Source of the DNA: Adhaeribacter radiodurans
GTDB taxonomy: Bacteria > Bacteroidota > Bacteroidia > Cytophagales > Hymenobacteraceae
NCBI RefSeq assembly: GCF_014075995.1
Contig: NZ_CP055153.1
Location: 5,022,001-5,086,000, forward strand
Direction of reading: 5' to 3'
Length of the DNA: 64,000 nucleotides
Part shown: one piece after another, positions 51,696 through 60,698 of the stretch
Layout: the number at the start of each line of letters is the position of its first letter
Numbering within the stretch: the first letter of the stretch is position 1
Made by a program: the position numbers and the translations under genes
The notes under the pieces: generated by a model
The model's input: only the letters and a program-made list of their open reading frames with translations
Databases searched by the model: none
What the model was told of the DNA's origin: nothing

Positions 51696-52049
51696 CTATT
51701 TCTTTTTCTTCCGGTCAGCTTTATGTTTTAGCTTCAATTTACCTGGTTCTGTATAAAGTACATTCCCATTGTTTGTAAATTGATAGCTTTCCCATCCTTC
51801 CTGAACATCTACCTGCTTACGGCCAGATTTTCCTTTCTTATACGTGAAATTACTTGTATTTAGATGCGATTCTTTATAATCTGCTTTTATGCGGGCAGCT
51901 TCCCGTCTACTTTTTCTGGTTTCGGCTTTTAATTGCGCATCGTTCGTAATAGCAATCTGGGCAGAAGCCTGTAAACTAAAAATCAGAGTAAAGAAGATAG
52001 AAACAAAAGCTGTTTTTAAATAAAAGAAGGGAGTAGAAACGGGAACCAT
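51696..52049 (-). CDS. Small exported lysine-rich protein, unknown function
   Basis: A 117-residue protein with a signal peptide (hydrophobic stretch about 12-28, ending ASAQ). The mature part is highly basic, with arginine/lysine clusters (ETRKSRREAARIKADYKES, YKKGKSGRKQ) and a polylysine end (KHKADRKKKK). One short folded-looking segment, VQEGWESYQFTNNGNVLYTE, lies in the middle. I recognise no family. It sits 28 bases from the ytxJ-like gene and 33 bases from another small basic lipoprotein gene on the same strand, suggesting a small operon. A role binding anionic surface polymers is conceivable but unsupported. Confidence 0.6.
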   Translation of the reverse strand: MVPVSTPFFYLKTAFVSIFFTLIFSLQASAQIAITNDAQLKAETRKSRREAARIKADYKESHLNTSNFTYKKGKSGRKQVDVQEGWESYQFTNNGNVLYTEPGKLKLKHKADRKKKK

Positions 52050-52082
52050 AATTGCTATCTAAAAAACATCAACACACCCCTA

Positions 52083-52358
52083 CTATACTGATTTTAAGCG
52101 TTTTGGTTTCTGCTTAAGGCCTTTATAACTTTTCTTCTTCATTAATCCGTTTTTATCGTAACCCACCAGTTTGCTTTGGCCAAAACCTTCCTGGCCCGGA
52201 TTAGCAGTATCGGCTTTTTTGCGAAAAATGGTAAACTTACGTCCACCTCCTGGTTCCGGACACGGAATTTTGCCACTATTGCAGCCAGACAGTATAACGA
52301 AGCTGAACAAGAAGAGAAAAATAAAAATACGGGAATAATTAGCGGATGAAATTACCAA
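52083..52358 (-). CDS. Small basic lipoprotein, unknown function
   Basis: A 91-residue protein with a lipoprotein signal: hydrophobic core FIFLFLFSFVILSG and lipobox LSGC with Cys26. The mature part is glycine- and lysine-rich (EPGGGRKFTIFRKKAD, KKKSYKGLKQKPKRLKSV). The start is TTG; no ATG precedes the signal. No family is recognised. Its basic tail resembles that of the following gene product, so the two may act together. Confidence 0.6.
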   Translation of the reverse strand: MVISSANYSRIFIFLFLFSFVILSGCNSGKIPCPEPGGGRKFTIFRKKADTANPGQEGFGQSKLVGYDKNGLMKKKSYKGLKQKPKRLKSV

Positions 52359-52517
52359 AATAAATTACAAATAAGAATCTGACCTAAATATATAAATAAC
52401 CTAATATAAATCAAAGACATAAGTCCATTTATTCTAAAATCAACCACAATAACTAAGTTATTGAATATAAGAGATAGCCGTTTAATTTTAGTAAAAATAT
52501 TTTTAGTAAGTGGTTGG

Positions 52518-54497
52518 TTAATACTGCAGTAATTGTTCTATTTTTTGTTTTAACCGTTGAATGGGTAAAAACAACTGCTCTAAGGGCGGAGAAAACGGCA
52601 CCGGAGTATCCAGGCTACCCACTCGTATAACCGGGCTATCTAAATATTGAAAACAATTCTCTGAAATCCAGGCACTAATCTCGGCACCTACTCCACCTGT
52701 TATGGTGTCTTCGTGTATAATTAATACCCGGCCGTTTTTTTGTACCGTAGCACGAACCGCCTCCTGATCCCAGGGTAACAAAGTCCTCAAATCTAAAATA
52801 TCGGCTTTTACATCGGGCATGGTTTGCAATAACTGGCTTGCCCAGTGTACCCCCATGCCGTAGGTAATTATAGAAAAATCAGTCCCTTCGGTAACTAACC
52901 TGGCTTTCCCGATTTCAATGGTATAGTAATCATCCGGAATAAGATTTGAAACAGACCGGTACAGTAATTTATGTTCAAAGTATAGAACTGGGTTAGGATC
53001 AGCAATGGCGGCGTTTAACAAACCTTTGGCATCGTACGGGGTAGACGGATACACAATTTTTAAACCCGGAGTATGAAAGAACCAGGCTTCGTTCGACTGC
53101 GAATGGAAAGGACCGGCCGCAGTACCAGCTCCAGTCGGCATCCGGATTACTACATCGGCATTTTGCCCCCACCGGTAATGCGACTTGGCTAAATTGTTCA
53201 CAATCTGGTTAAAGGCGCAGCTCACAAAATCGGCAAACTGCATTTCAATTACCGACTTTTTTTCTTTAACTGATAAACCTAATCCAATACCCATAATAGC
53301 CGATTCGCAAAGCGGCGTATTCCGGATGCGGTCTTTGCCAAATTGCTCTACTAATCCTTCGGTTACTTTAAAAACCCCACCGTATTCGGCAATATCCTGG
53401 CCCATTATTACCAATTCGGGATATTTCTCTAAGCTTTGGCGCAAGCCATCCGTTATCGCATCCACGTACCGTTTTTCGGACTGCTGTTCTGATTCAGGTT
53501 CTTCTATTATTTGCTGATAAGGTGCATATACATCGGCTAATTCCCCGGCTATATCGGCAGTAGGCATAGGAGTGGCAAAGGCTGCTTCTAATCCTTGTTC
53601 AATGCTAGCTTTAAATTCATCGCGGGTGGCAGCCAACAAACGGGCAGTTAAAACTTTCTCGTCTAGCAGGTATTTTTCATAATTTTCTACCGGATCTTTT
53701 TTCGACCATTTCTCGAATAATTCCTGCGGCACGTATTTGGTACCAGATGCTTCTTCGTGCCCGCGCATCCGGAAAGTCATGGCTTCAATTAATATCGGGC
53801 GTGGTTTTTTACGGATACTGGCGGCTGCTTGTCGTATGGTATCGTATACTTCCAGTACATTATTACCGTCAATCTGCAAGGTATCTATGCCATAGGCCGG
53901 ACCTTTATCAATAAAATAATTAAATTTAAATTGCTCCGTATTAGGCGTAGATAAACCATAACCGTTATTTTCAATCATAAAAATTACGGGCAAATTCCAG
54001 ACCGCTGCTACGTTTAAAGCTTCGTGAAAATCACCTTCGCTCGCTCCGCCGTCGCCACTAAATACCAGCGTTACTTTTCTTTTTTTCTCGAGTAAATCGG
54101 CTAAGGCAATTCCATCGGCTACGGCTAGTTGCGGGCCCAAATGCGAGATCATACCTACAATATGATGTTCTTGCGAGCCAAAATGAAAAGAGCGGTCCCG
54201 GCCCTTGGTAAAGCCGGTAGTTTTACCTTGAAATTGGGCAAATAATCGGTCTAATGGAACTTCGCGGCAAGTAAACACACCTAAATTCCGGTGCAAGGGC
54301 AGTATGTATTCGTCCGCGTCCAGCGCCAGGGTTGCTCCTACCGAAATAGCTTCCTGACCAATGCCCGAAAACCATTTACTTATGCGGCCTTGGCGCAATA
54401 AAATCAGCATGCGTTCTTCAATCATGCGAGGCAATAAAATACCACGGTACAAATGCAGCAAATCGTCGTCGGAGTAATCTTTACGGTTATAATTCAT
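52518..54497 (-). CDS. Thiamine-diphosphate dehydrogenase E1, alpha and beta fused
   Basis: The E1 component of a 2-oxoacid dehydrogenase, decarboxylating the 2-oxoacid and passing the acyl group to lipoyl-E2. In most bacteria alpha and beta are separate genes; here one 659-residue chain carries both. The alpha part (about 1-330) has the ThDP motif GDGGASEGDFHEALNVAAVW with NN near residue 177 and a KGRDRSFHFGS loop; the beta part (about 345-659) has IMGQDIAEYGGVFKVTEGL and GLGLSVKEKKSVIEMQFADF. The set looks most like branched-chain (2-oxoisovalerate) E1, but pyruvate is possible. No E2 or E3 is adjacent. ATG start; a candidate -7 word is 22 bases upstream. Confidence 0.9.
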   Translation of the reverse strand: MNYNRKDYSDDDLLHLYRGILLPRMIEERMLILLRQGRISKWFSGIGQEAISVGATLALDADEYILPLHRNLGVFTCREVPLDRLFAQFQGKTTGFTKGRDRSFHFGSQEHHIVGMISHLGPQLAVADGIALADLLEKKRKVTLVFSGDGGASEGDFHEALNVAAVWNLPVIFMIENNGYGLSTPNTEQFKFNYFIDKGPAYGIDTLQIDGNNVLEVYDTIRQAAASIRKKPRPILIEAMTFRMRGHEEASGTKYVPQELFEKWSKKDPVENYEKYLLDEKVLTARLLAATRDEFKASIEQGLEAAFATPMPTADIAGELADVYAPYQQIIEEPESEQQSEKRYVDAITDGLRQSLEKYPELVIMGQDIAEYGGVFKVTEGLVEQFGKDRIRNTPLCESAIMGIGLGLSVKEKKSVIEMQFADFVSCAFNQIVNNLAKSHYRWGQNADVVIRMPTGAGTAAGPFHSQSNEAWFFHTPGLKIVYPSTPYDAKGLLNAAIADPNPVLYFEHKLLYRSVSNLIPDDYYTIEIGKARLVTEGTDFSIITYGMGVHWASQLLQTMPDVKADILDLRTLLPWDQEAVRATVQKNGRVLIIHEDTITGGVGAEISAWISENCFQYLDSPVIRVGSLDTPVPFSPPLEQLFLPIQRLKQKIEQLLQY

Positions 54498-54806
54498 TCA
54501 GGAAGTTCTAAGTAATCATCAAAATTATAGAAAAACGCTTCATCCTGCATTTCTATTTTACTTTTTCCAGTAGCATTCCTTAAAAATAAAAAGCATTCCT
54601 GGCGCATGCATGGATATAATTAGATACCACATATTATTAAAAAAACTTTAAGCAAAACATGTATAGTAAGCTTTTACTATTTTTAAGCATTCTCCGTGTT
54701 AACAAGCAAATTCAATTTTTACTTTTTATTGTTAACTTCGTAAACCAAAATCCTAATCTGAAATTAAGATTAAGAAATTTAGTAACCTTGAATTAATTCT
54801 TATTCC
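54498..54806. other. Divergent promoter region between E1 fusion and M16 peptidase genes
   Basis: No gene. It contains a minus-strand -7 word for the E1 gene (54520-54527), a small hairpin with T-run (ATAGTAA / TTACTAT, 54663-54684), an 8-base inverted repeat (GTTAACAA at 54698-54705 and complement at 54729-54736) and an imperfect -7 word TAACCTTG at 54783-54790 for the M16 gene. Confidence 0.5.
54520..54527 (-). promoter_or_regulatory. Candidate -7 element of the E1 fusion gene
   Basis: The minus-strand word TAATTTTG fits TAnnTTTG exactly, 22 bases before the ATG. Confidence 0.4.
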
Positions 54807-56060
54807 GTGATAAATTTTAAAGAATTTACCTTAGATAATGGTTTGCGCGTAATTGTGCACGAAGATTTTTCTACTCCTATGGCAGTATTAAATGTGCTGT
54901 ACGATGTAGGTTCTAAAGATGAGTCGGAAGACCAGACGGGCTTCGCGCATTTATTTGAACATTTAATGTTTAGTGGTTCGGTAAATATTCCGAGCTACGA
55001 CGAGCCTTTGCAAAAAGTAGGCGGTGAAAACAATGCTTTTACTAGTCCTGATATTACAAATTACTATTTAACAGTGCCGGCCGTTAATATCGAAACCGGC
55101 TTTTGGCTCGAATCGGACCGTATGCTGGACCTTGCTTTTTCGGAGCAAGGCTTAGAAGTGCAGCGCAAAGTGGTAGTAGAGGAATTTAAGCAAAATTACC
55201 TAAACCAACCTTACGGCGATGTATGGTTGAAATTACGTCCTTTAGCCTATCAACAACACCCGTACAAATGGGCCACTATCGGAAAAGAAATTTCCCATAT
55301 TGTGGATGCGCAAATCTCTGACGTTAAAAATTTCTTCCGCAAACATTATTCGCCCATTAATGCTATTTTGATAGTTGCCGGCAATGTATCTTTTGATAAA
55401 GCTAAAGCTTTAGCCGAGAAATGGTTTGGCCCAATTCCTTCCGGTGAAAAATATCAGCGCCAATTACCTCAGGAACCCGTGCAAACAGAAGCGCGCCGTT
55501 TAGAAGTAGAAGCAGATGTACCCTTAAGTGCTCTTTATAAAACCTACCACATGCCAGGCCGCTTAGACCAGAATTACTACGCCGTTGATTTACTCAGCGA
55601 TATTTTGGGTAGAGGCAAATCATCGCGTCTGTACAACGCCTTAGTAAAAGAACAAAAACTTTTTAATTCTATTAGCGCTTCTATAACAGGTTCTATGGAG
55701 CCGGGTTTACTCGTTATTCAAGGTAAGTTAAACGAAGGTGTATCTTTAGCCGAAGCAGATGCCGCTGTTGAATCTGTTACCCATCAAATACAGCAACAGT
55801 TAATTGATGAGCAGGAATTAACGAAAGTTAAAAACCAGGCCGAATCTTCCATTGTATTCTCAGAAATTGAATTGTTGAACCGGGCAATGAATCTGGCCTA
55901 CAGCAAATTACTAGGAAATGCAAATTTTGTAAACGAAGAAGGGGCACTAATACAAGCCATAAATTCCGACAAAATTCTGGCAACTGCCCAGGAAGTACTG
56001 GCACCAACTAATTGCTCTACCTTATATTATCAGGCCAAACCACAAGAAATAGCCAAGTAA
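54807..56060 (+). CDS. M16 family zinc peptidase (catalytic)
   Basis: A 417-residue single-domain M16 peptidase of the mitochondrial-processing-peptidase type. The inverted zinc motif is intact: His48-x-x-Glu51-His52 (GFAHLFEHLMFSG), with the distal Glu in KVVVEEFKQNYLNQPYGD, and R/Y substrate-binding residues later in DILGRGKSSRLYNALVKEQ. The start is GTG; it gives the expected INFKEFTLDNGLRVIVHED beginning. No signal peptide is visible. The length fits the half-size enzymes that often work as heterodimers with an inactive partner, and such a partner is encoded at 38.3 kb. It stands alone, divergent from the E1 gene. Confidence 0.93.
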   Translation: MINFKEFTLDNGLRVIVHEDFSTPMAVLNVLYDVGSKDESEDQTGFAHLFEHLMFSGSVNIPSYDEPLQKVGGENNAFTSPDITNYYLTVPAVNIETGFWLESDRMLDLAFSEQGLEVQRKVVVEEFKQNYLNQPYGDVWLKLRPLAYQQHPYKWATIGKEISHIVDAQISDVKNFFRKHYSPINAILIVAGNVSFDKAKALAEKWFGPIPSGEKYQRQLPQEPVQTEARRLEVEADVPLSALYKTYHMPGRLDQNYYAVDLLSDILGRGKSSRLYNALVKEQKLFNSISASITGSMEPGLLVIQGKLNEGVSLAEADAAVESVTHQIQQQLIDEQELTKVKNQAESSIVFSEIELLNRAMNLAYSKLLGNANFVNEEGALIQAINSDKILATAQEVLAPTNCSTLYYQAKPQEIAK

Positions 56061-56173
56061 AACGTAGTAAACCTTTAGTAGTTTACCCGCTTTTAAGCGT
56101 AGTTACTTTTACAATGCCAGGAGTACTGCCTTTGGCAAAAAGCCTTGTTTGTCAAAATGGCTAGAAGAGTAAA

Positions 56174-56371
56174 TTAAGGTGATTTTGATTTAAGAATTGG
56201 GGCAGGTAATCCCTTATTTTCTTTTTGGGTGGTATCTGCAGCCGGTGTAAAGGTTACTTTCGGTGCCTCCTTTTTGGCAGGTACTATTGCCTTTACTAAC
56301 CATGGAAAAATAACAGCCGGTACCAGTAAACCCAGAACACAACTCAACAGCAACCGGAAAAACCGTTTCAT
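56174..56371 (-). CDS. Small membrane-anchored or exported protein, unknown function
   Basis: A 65-residue protein with an N-terminal hydrophobic helix (about 5-29, FFRLLLSCVLGLLVPAVIF) and a basic, Pro/Thr/Lys-rich tail. The helix could be a membrane anchor or signal. No family is recognised. It lies in an otherwise empty gap between the M16 gene and the aldo/keto reductase terminator and has a plausible ATG. A longer overlapping frame in the same strand was judged a shadow. Confidence 0.4.
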   Translation of the reverse strand: MKRFFRLLLSCVLGLLVPAVIFPWLVKAIVPAKKEAPKVTFTPAADTTQKENKGLPAPILKSKSP

Positions 56372-56510
56372 TTAAATAAAAAATTAAGAGAAGAAGGCGC
56401 TTTTGTATTGAAAGAAGGCAGGAGCAAATTATCCTTTTAATTTCAGGTTTTAAAATAAAATACCAAATTAAATTTTCATCCCAAACAGGAAGCAACAACC
56501 TGTTAAAATA

Positions 56511-56552
56511 AAAAAGTCTGCGAGCTTGGTAGCACCTCCCGCAGACTTTTTT
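56511..56552. terminator. Terminator of the aldo/keto reductase gene
   Basis: Arms AAAAAGTCTGCG and CGCAGACTTTTTT pair perfectly over the GTCTGCG/CGCAGAC core, with a 17-base loop and A/T-runs on both sides. It lies about 90 bases past the reductase stop on the minus strand. Confidence 0.9.
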
Positions 56553-56640
56553 ATTTTTCAGATGCAAGCAATTTAAGCCTTTTATCTGAGCTTACTGATT
56601 GTAAATTCGAGAACAATCTATCAAGTTATATCCTCAGCTT

Positions 56641-57633
56641 TTAGGCAATCATTTTTACATTAGCGAGTAAATTATTTATTTGTTTAATTTCGTCGGGAGT
56701 AAGCATAAAATTGGCGGCTTTGGCATTTTCGGCTACCTGCTCCGGGTTACGAGCCCCTACCAAAGCAGCTACAATTGCGGGTTGTTGAAAGGTCCAGTTA
56801 ATTACTAATTGCGCTAAAGTTACCCCGTAACCATCGGCGATAGGTTTTATTTGCTGCAGAAAATTATTAATAGTTTTTCGGTTTTGCGATTTAAAATGCA
56901 AGGTATTAGGCCGATGATCGCCTTCTTCGAATTGGTAATCGTCGGTAATTTTGCCGGTTAAAATTCCCCGCTGCAAAGGACTGTACGCCAGAATACCGCG
57001 TCCATGTTCCAGACAATACGGAACTACGTCGGCTTCTACTTTGCGCTCTACCATGCTGTAGGGTACCTGGTTGGTTACTTGCTTTACGGTTTGGTCGGCA
57101 GTACGCATTTGCTCGGCACTGTAATTACAAACGCCCGAAGCCCGGATTTTGCCTTGCTCCAGCAACCGTGCAACTGCTTCCATGGTTTCGTCGATGGGGG
57201 TAGAAACATCGGGCCAGTGGATTTGATACAAGTCGATGTAATCAGTTTGCAGACGTCTTAAACTTTGCTCGCATTCATAAATCACACTTTCTTTGCCAGC
57301 GTACCGGTAAATCTTCAAATCGTTTCCGTTGTTATCTTTCGAAGCCATAAAATCACCGGGCCGGTCAACATCCCAACGCATGCCGTATTTGGTTAAAATT
57401 TGAGCTTCGTGGCGGCGGCCTTTTAGTGCTTCACCTACAATTTCCTCGCTTACTCCTTGTCCGTATACCGGCGCAGTATCAATACTGGTAATTCCCAATT
57501 CTAAAGCTTTGTTTATAGCTGCTAAGGCATCTTGCTTATCAGATCCGCCCCACATCCAGCCACCAATAGCCCAAGCCCCAAAAGTAATAGCCGATACTTT
57601 AACTCCACTGTCAGCTAACTCATTGTATTTCAT
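56641..57633 (-). CDS. Aldo/keto reductase
   Basis: A 330-residue NADPH-dependent oxidoreductase with the AKR barrel. The catalytic tetrad is visible: Asp52 and Tyr57 (SIDTAPVYGQG), Lys82 (ILTKYG) and the His in YQIHWPD. The C-terminal cofactor part shows VPYSMVERKVE and the ALVGARNPEQ motif. It acts on aldehydes, ketones or sugar substrates; the exact one is unknown. No signal peptide, so cytosolic. The neighbours on the same strand are a Tat-exported sugar isomerase-like protein and a fucosidase, so a sugar substrate is possible but not shown. Confidence 0.9.
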   Translation of the reverse strand: MKYNELADSGVKVSAITFGAWAIGGWMWGGSDKQDALAAINKALELGITSIDTAPVYGQGVSEEIVGEALKGRRHEAQILTKYGMRWDVDRPGDFMASKDNNGNDLKIYRYAGKESVIYECEQSLRRLQTDYIDLYQIHWPDVSTPIDETMEAVARLLEQGKIRASGVCNYSAEQMRTADQTVKQVTNQVPYSMVERKVEADVVPYCLEHGRGILAYSPLQRGILTGKITDDYQFEEGDHRPNTLHFKSQNRKTINNFLQQIKPIADGYGVTLAQLVINWTFQQPAIVAALVGARNPEQVAENAKAANFMLTPDEIKQINNLLANVKMIA

Positions 57634-57864
57634 AGTTCTGTAATTTATAGAAAGTTTAGTTTTTAATAAAAAATATAGCCTTAGGCTTTACCTGAATTAT
57701 TTAAATTATTTTAGAAGTGCTTTATACGAGTAGTAAAGAAAAAAAAGTAAATTTTACTTTCTCCATTTCTAGCCTTTTAAAATTTTGAGAATTTAAATCT
57801 TAGTAAAAACAAACAATACGTAACTCTGCCTAAAAAATTTAGAACCAATGGATATTACAAGCTA

Positions 57865-58848
57865 TTATACCAAGCCCGCTTCTTTAAGCATAGCGCGTAA
57901 GGTTTGTAAATCATGGGACATGGCAGCAAAAACTTCTTCTTTCGGAATGGTAATTTGTTTTTTGCCTTGATCGGCTCCCCCGAGTGGGTATTCAAAGTGA
58001 ACCGACAAAGGGCCGGAAATGCCGTATTGTTTTACCAGGCTGAAATACTTTTTAAAATCTACCATGCCTTCGCCAAGCGGTACCAGTTGATGTTCCCATT
58101 TACCTTCCTTTTTTGCCCAGTAAAAATCCTTGATATCCATGCACCGAATGTAGTTTTTTAATAAATCCACATCGTTCACCCACGAAGCGCTGCCCTCGGC
58201 TGTGGCGTGGTTAATATCATATTGTACGCCCATCCAACGGGGATCCAGGTCTTTGAACAGTTCCCATAAATCCCAAACAGCGGCTCCCACGCTTGTGCCC
58301 GAATGATTTTGGTACGCACCATGAATATTATATTTCTGGTTGAGTGCCGATAATTCCTGAAATTGTTTTTTATACTTCTCCAAACTTTTTACTACCCCTA
58401 ATTGCGGATCATAATTTACCCAGGCGGTACGGTAATATTTAATACCGGCTTGGCTAGCTGCTTTTAAAATAGGTTCGGTTAAAGGATGTTGAGCATCTGA
58501 TATTTCGGTAACCATCATCGGTACATCCAAACCCGCTTTCCGAATCTGGGCTACAACTTTCGGTAATTCAGTTGCAGCTTGTGCCGGCTCCATGTGGCCG
58601 CCTTTCCGAACCGTTAAATCAATGCCGTCGTACCCCAGGCTGGCTACACTCTTCGCCATTTCCGGAATAGTAAGCCAGTGCAAATGCTTCGAGAAAACAC
58701 AAATGGGTCGGTCGGTTTTAACGGGTTGTACCGCCGATATATTTTTGGCTAGGGCAGCTATTGGCAACAAGGCACCGGCAGTAGCTAAAGAACCTATAAA
58801 CGCCCGGCGGGAAATAATACCTTGGGCGGAAGAATTATTTACATCCAT
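57865..58848 (-). CDS. Tat-exported sugar phosphate isomerase/epimerase-like protein
   Basis: A 327-residue TIM-barrel protein of the xylose-isomerase-like family. The N-terminus carries a twin-arginine signal (ISRRAFIGSLATAGALLPIAALA), so the folded protein is probably exported through Tat; two tatA genes lie at 7.9 kb. The barrel is seen in VASLGYDGIDLTVRKGGH, GIKYYRTAWVNYDPQLG, WMGVQYDINHATAEG and the late GPLSVHFEYPLGG, with Asp/His/Glu metal ligands typical of the family. Periplasmic members of this group in Bacteroidota accompany glycoside hydrolases. The substrate is unknown. It sits between the aldo/keto reductase and fucosidase genes, with about 250 bases before the fucosidase stop. 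Confidence 0.87.
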   Translation of the reverse strand: MDVNNSSAQGIISRRAFIGSLATAGALLPIAALAKNISAVQPVKTDRPICVFSKHLHWLTIPEMAKSVASLGYDGIDLTVRKGGHMEPAQAATELPKVVAQIRKAGLDVPMMVTEISDAQHPLTEPILKAASQAGIKYYRTAWVNYDPQLGVVKSLEKYKKQFQELSALNQKYNIHGAYQNHSGTSVGAAVWDLWELFKDLDPRWMGVQYDINHATAEGSASWVNDVDLLKNYIRCMDIKDFYWAKKEGKWEHQLVPLGEGMVDFKKYFSLVKQYGISGPLSVHFEYPLGGADQGKKQITIPKEEVFAAMSHDLQTLRAMLKEAGLV

Positions 58849-59101
58849 ACTTTTTTCCGAAATAAAAACCTGTTACCGTGATTGATTTAATTACTTTATA
58901 AAAAAAGTAAGTCTGCTTTTTCCTGTTACTTAAGTACTTTAACGAAATTAGTTGAAGCTATCATTTACAGTAAGTTGTTGAGCATTATAAATTTACTAAA
59001 CTACCAACGAACAACTAATAACCAACAACTACTTATTCCATTCTGCTGCGTACCCGAAAACAACGTGCTTTATTCTGTTCTTAATTTTCTATGAAATTAA
59101 T

Positions 59102-60457
59102 TTATTCTTTTGCGGAAGCTTTATAAAAACCTACTTCGGCGAGCTGAACCGGTTGTTTGGCTTGTAACACGGTAAAGCGTACTTTGCTGGTTTTTATTTC
59201 CGGAAAACGAAGTAAACGTTTGTAGCCTATGGTAGTAAAAGTTTCTACTTTTTCCCAGGTTTTACCATTCCAATACTCTAACCGAGCCTCGGCTACGCGT
59301 TGACCTTCGGCTATATTTTCCTGAAACAATGCCCGGTCGATGGTAATTAACTTTTTAAAATCGAACTCGATGGGTTTATTTACCGCTACTGTTACGTTGG
59401 TTTTTAATTGTCCGTCGGTAAGCACAGCATTAGCGCTGCCTTTCGCAAAATTATTTTTAAAAGTTTCGTTTAAAATACTTCGGAAATCATATAAACTCTT
59501 GGTATCTGATTCGGAGAAAAGCCCCTGCCGGTTAGGCGGAATATTGAGTAATAACAAGCTATTGCGACCTACCGACTGGTAATACAGATTTACTAATTCT
59601 TTACCGGTTTTTACCTGGTTGTCTTCACTGGCATGGTAGAACCAGCCGGGCCGGATAGACACGTCGGTTTCGGCCGGAATCCATAATTTACCGTTCGGGT
59701 CACCAGTGTTCAGGTATTTAGAATCGGCTTTGCCCGGTGCCATGCCGGTAGTAGTAATAGTAGACCAGCATGTTTGGCCCGCATTACCTGATTCGTTGCC
59801 CACCCAGCGTACATCTGGGCCAACATCCGAAAATAGAACTGCCTTAGGTTGCAATTGCCGTACTAATTGCCAGTAACCATTAAAGTCGTACTGCATGTCT
59901 TTGGCATTTTTACCTTTAGCCCCATCCAACCAAACTTCTGCCACTTCGCCGTAATTGGTTAATAATTCCTTCAGTTGATTCTTGTAAAAATCGTTGTAGG
60001 TGTTAGTGCCATAGCTAGATTCATGCTGGTCCCAGGGCGAGAGGTAAAAACCAAACTTTATTCCGTATTCCCGGCAAGCGTCCGCAATTTCTTTTACTAT
60101 ATCGCCCTGGCCATTTTTCCAGGGGCTGTTTTTAACGGAATGTTCGGTAAACTTAGACGGCCATAAACAAAAACCATCGTGGTGCTTGGCCGTGATAATA
60201 GCAATCTTAAAACCTGTTTCTTTTAAAGTTTTTACAATCTTACGGGCATCAAACTGAGTAGGATTAAAAATTTGCGGGCTTTCCGTACCATCTCCCCACT
60301 CCTTATCGGTGTAGGTATTTACCGTAAAATGTAAAAAAGCGGTAGTTTCTAATTGCTGCCAGGCCAATTGCCGGGCACTCGGCTTTGGTAATGGTTGCCC
60401 CAATAAAGACCCATTAAAAAACAGGCTAATTAGTAAAAAAAGAAAGATTTTGTTCAT
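59102..60457 (-). CDS. Alpha-L-fucosidase (GH29)
   Basis: Releases alpha-L-fucose from glycans. The 451 residues start with a signal peptide (MNKIFLFLLISLFFNGSLLGQ), so the enzyme is periplasmic or secreted. The GH29 barrel shows HFTVNTYTDKEWGDG, TAKHHDGFCLWPS (substrate histidines near 92-93), GFYLSPWD and the nucleophile Asp178 in EVWLDGAKG. A C-terminal beta-sandwich (about 345-451) resembles a carbohydrate-binding or galactose-binding-like domain. No T9SS domain is present. It is the GH in a short minus-strand cluster with a sugar isomerase-like protein and an aldo/keto reductase. No SusCD pair or other glycosidase is nearby, so no complete polysaccharide utilisation locus is claimed. Confidence 0.92.
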   Translation of the reverse strand: MNKIFLFLLISLFFNGSLLGQPLPKPSARQLAWQQLETTAFLHFTVNTYTDKEWGDGTESPQIFNPTQFDARKIVKTLKETGFKIAIITAKHHDGFCLWPSKFTEHSVKNSPWKNGQGDIVKEIADACREYGIKFGFYLSPWDQHESSYGTNTYNDFYKNQLKELLTNYGEVAEVWLDGAKGKNAKDMQYDFNGYWQLVRQLQPKAVLFSDVGPDVRWVGNESGNAGQTCWSTITTTGMAPGKADSKYLNTGDPNGKLWIPAETDVSIRPGWFYHASEDNQVKTGKELVNLYYQSVGRNSLLLLNIPPNRQGLFSESDTKSLYDFRSILNETFKNNFAKGSANAVLTDGQLKTNVTVAVNKPIEFDFKKLITIDRALFQENIAEGQRVAEARLEYWNGKTWEKVETFTTIGYKRLLRFPEIKTSKVRFTVLQAKQPVQLAEVGFYKASAKE

Positions 60458-60651
60458 TATAAAGGAAATTTATAAAAGAGAATATTACGGAACTGACTTT
60501 CGACTGCAAGCTAAGGATTAAGCCGAAGGAAGCCAACAGTACTCCTTAATTTGATTTTATTCAATTATCAACTAGCAAAGAGCCTCCCTTATCACCTGTG
60601 AAGAGTCCATTCTTCTATTCTTTCAATATTAGAACAGAAAATATAGACACA

Positions 60652-60682
60652 AAAAAAGCCGTTCCAAATTTGAAACGGCTTC
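60652..60682. terminator. Terminator of the FadL-SGNH operon
   Basis: The GCCGTT / AACGGC arms (60659-60664 and 60675-60680) with an A-run to the left, which is the T-run of the minus strand. It lies 16 bases past the SGNH stop. Confidence 0.85.
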
Positions 60683-60698
60683 TGTTATACAGGTGAAT

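Noticed and set aside
56516-56546. tRNA-like D-arm string (GAGCTTGGTAGCACC)
   Set aside because: It is the loop of a terminator hairpin; no acceptor, anticodon or T-arm fits around it.
56214-56567. 117-residue minus-strand frame overlapping the 65-residue gene
   Set aside because: It runs through the reductase terminator and has no protein-like pattern; the shorter frame has a credible hydrophobic helix.
58981-59030. CAAC-rich short repeats (also complementary version near 22945-23000)
   Set aside because: Low-complexity resemblance only; no exact repeat unit or boundary.
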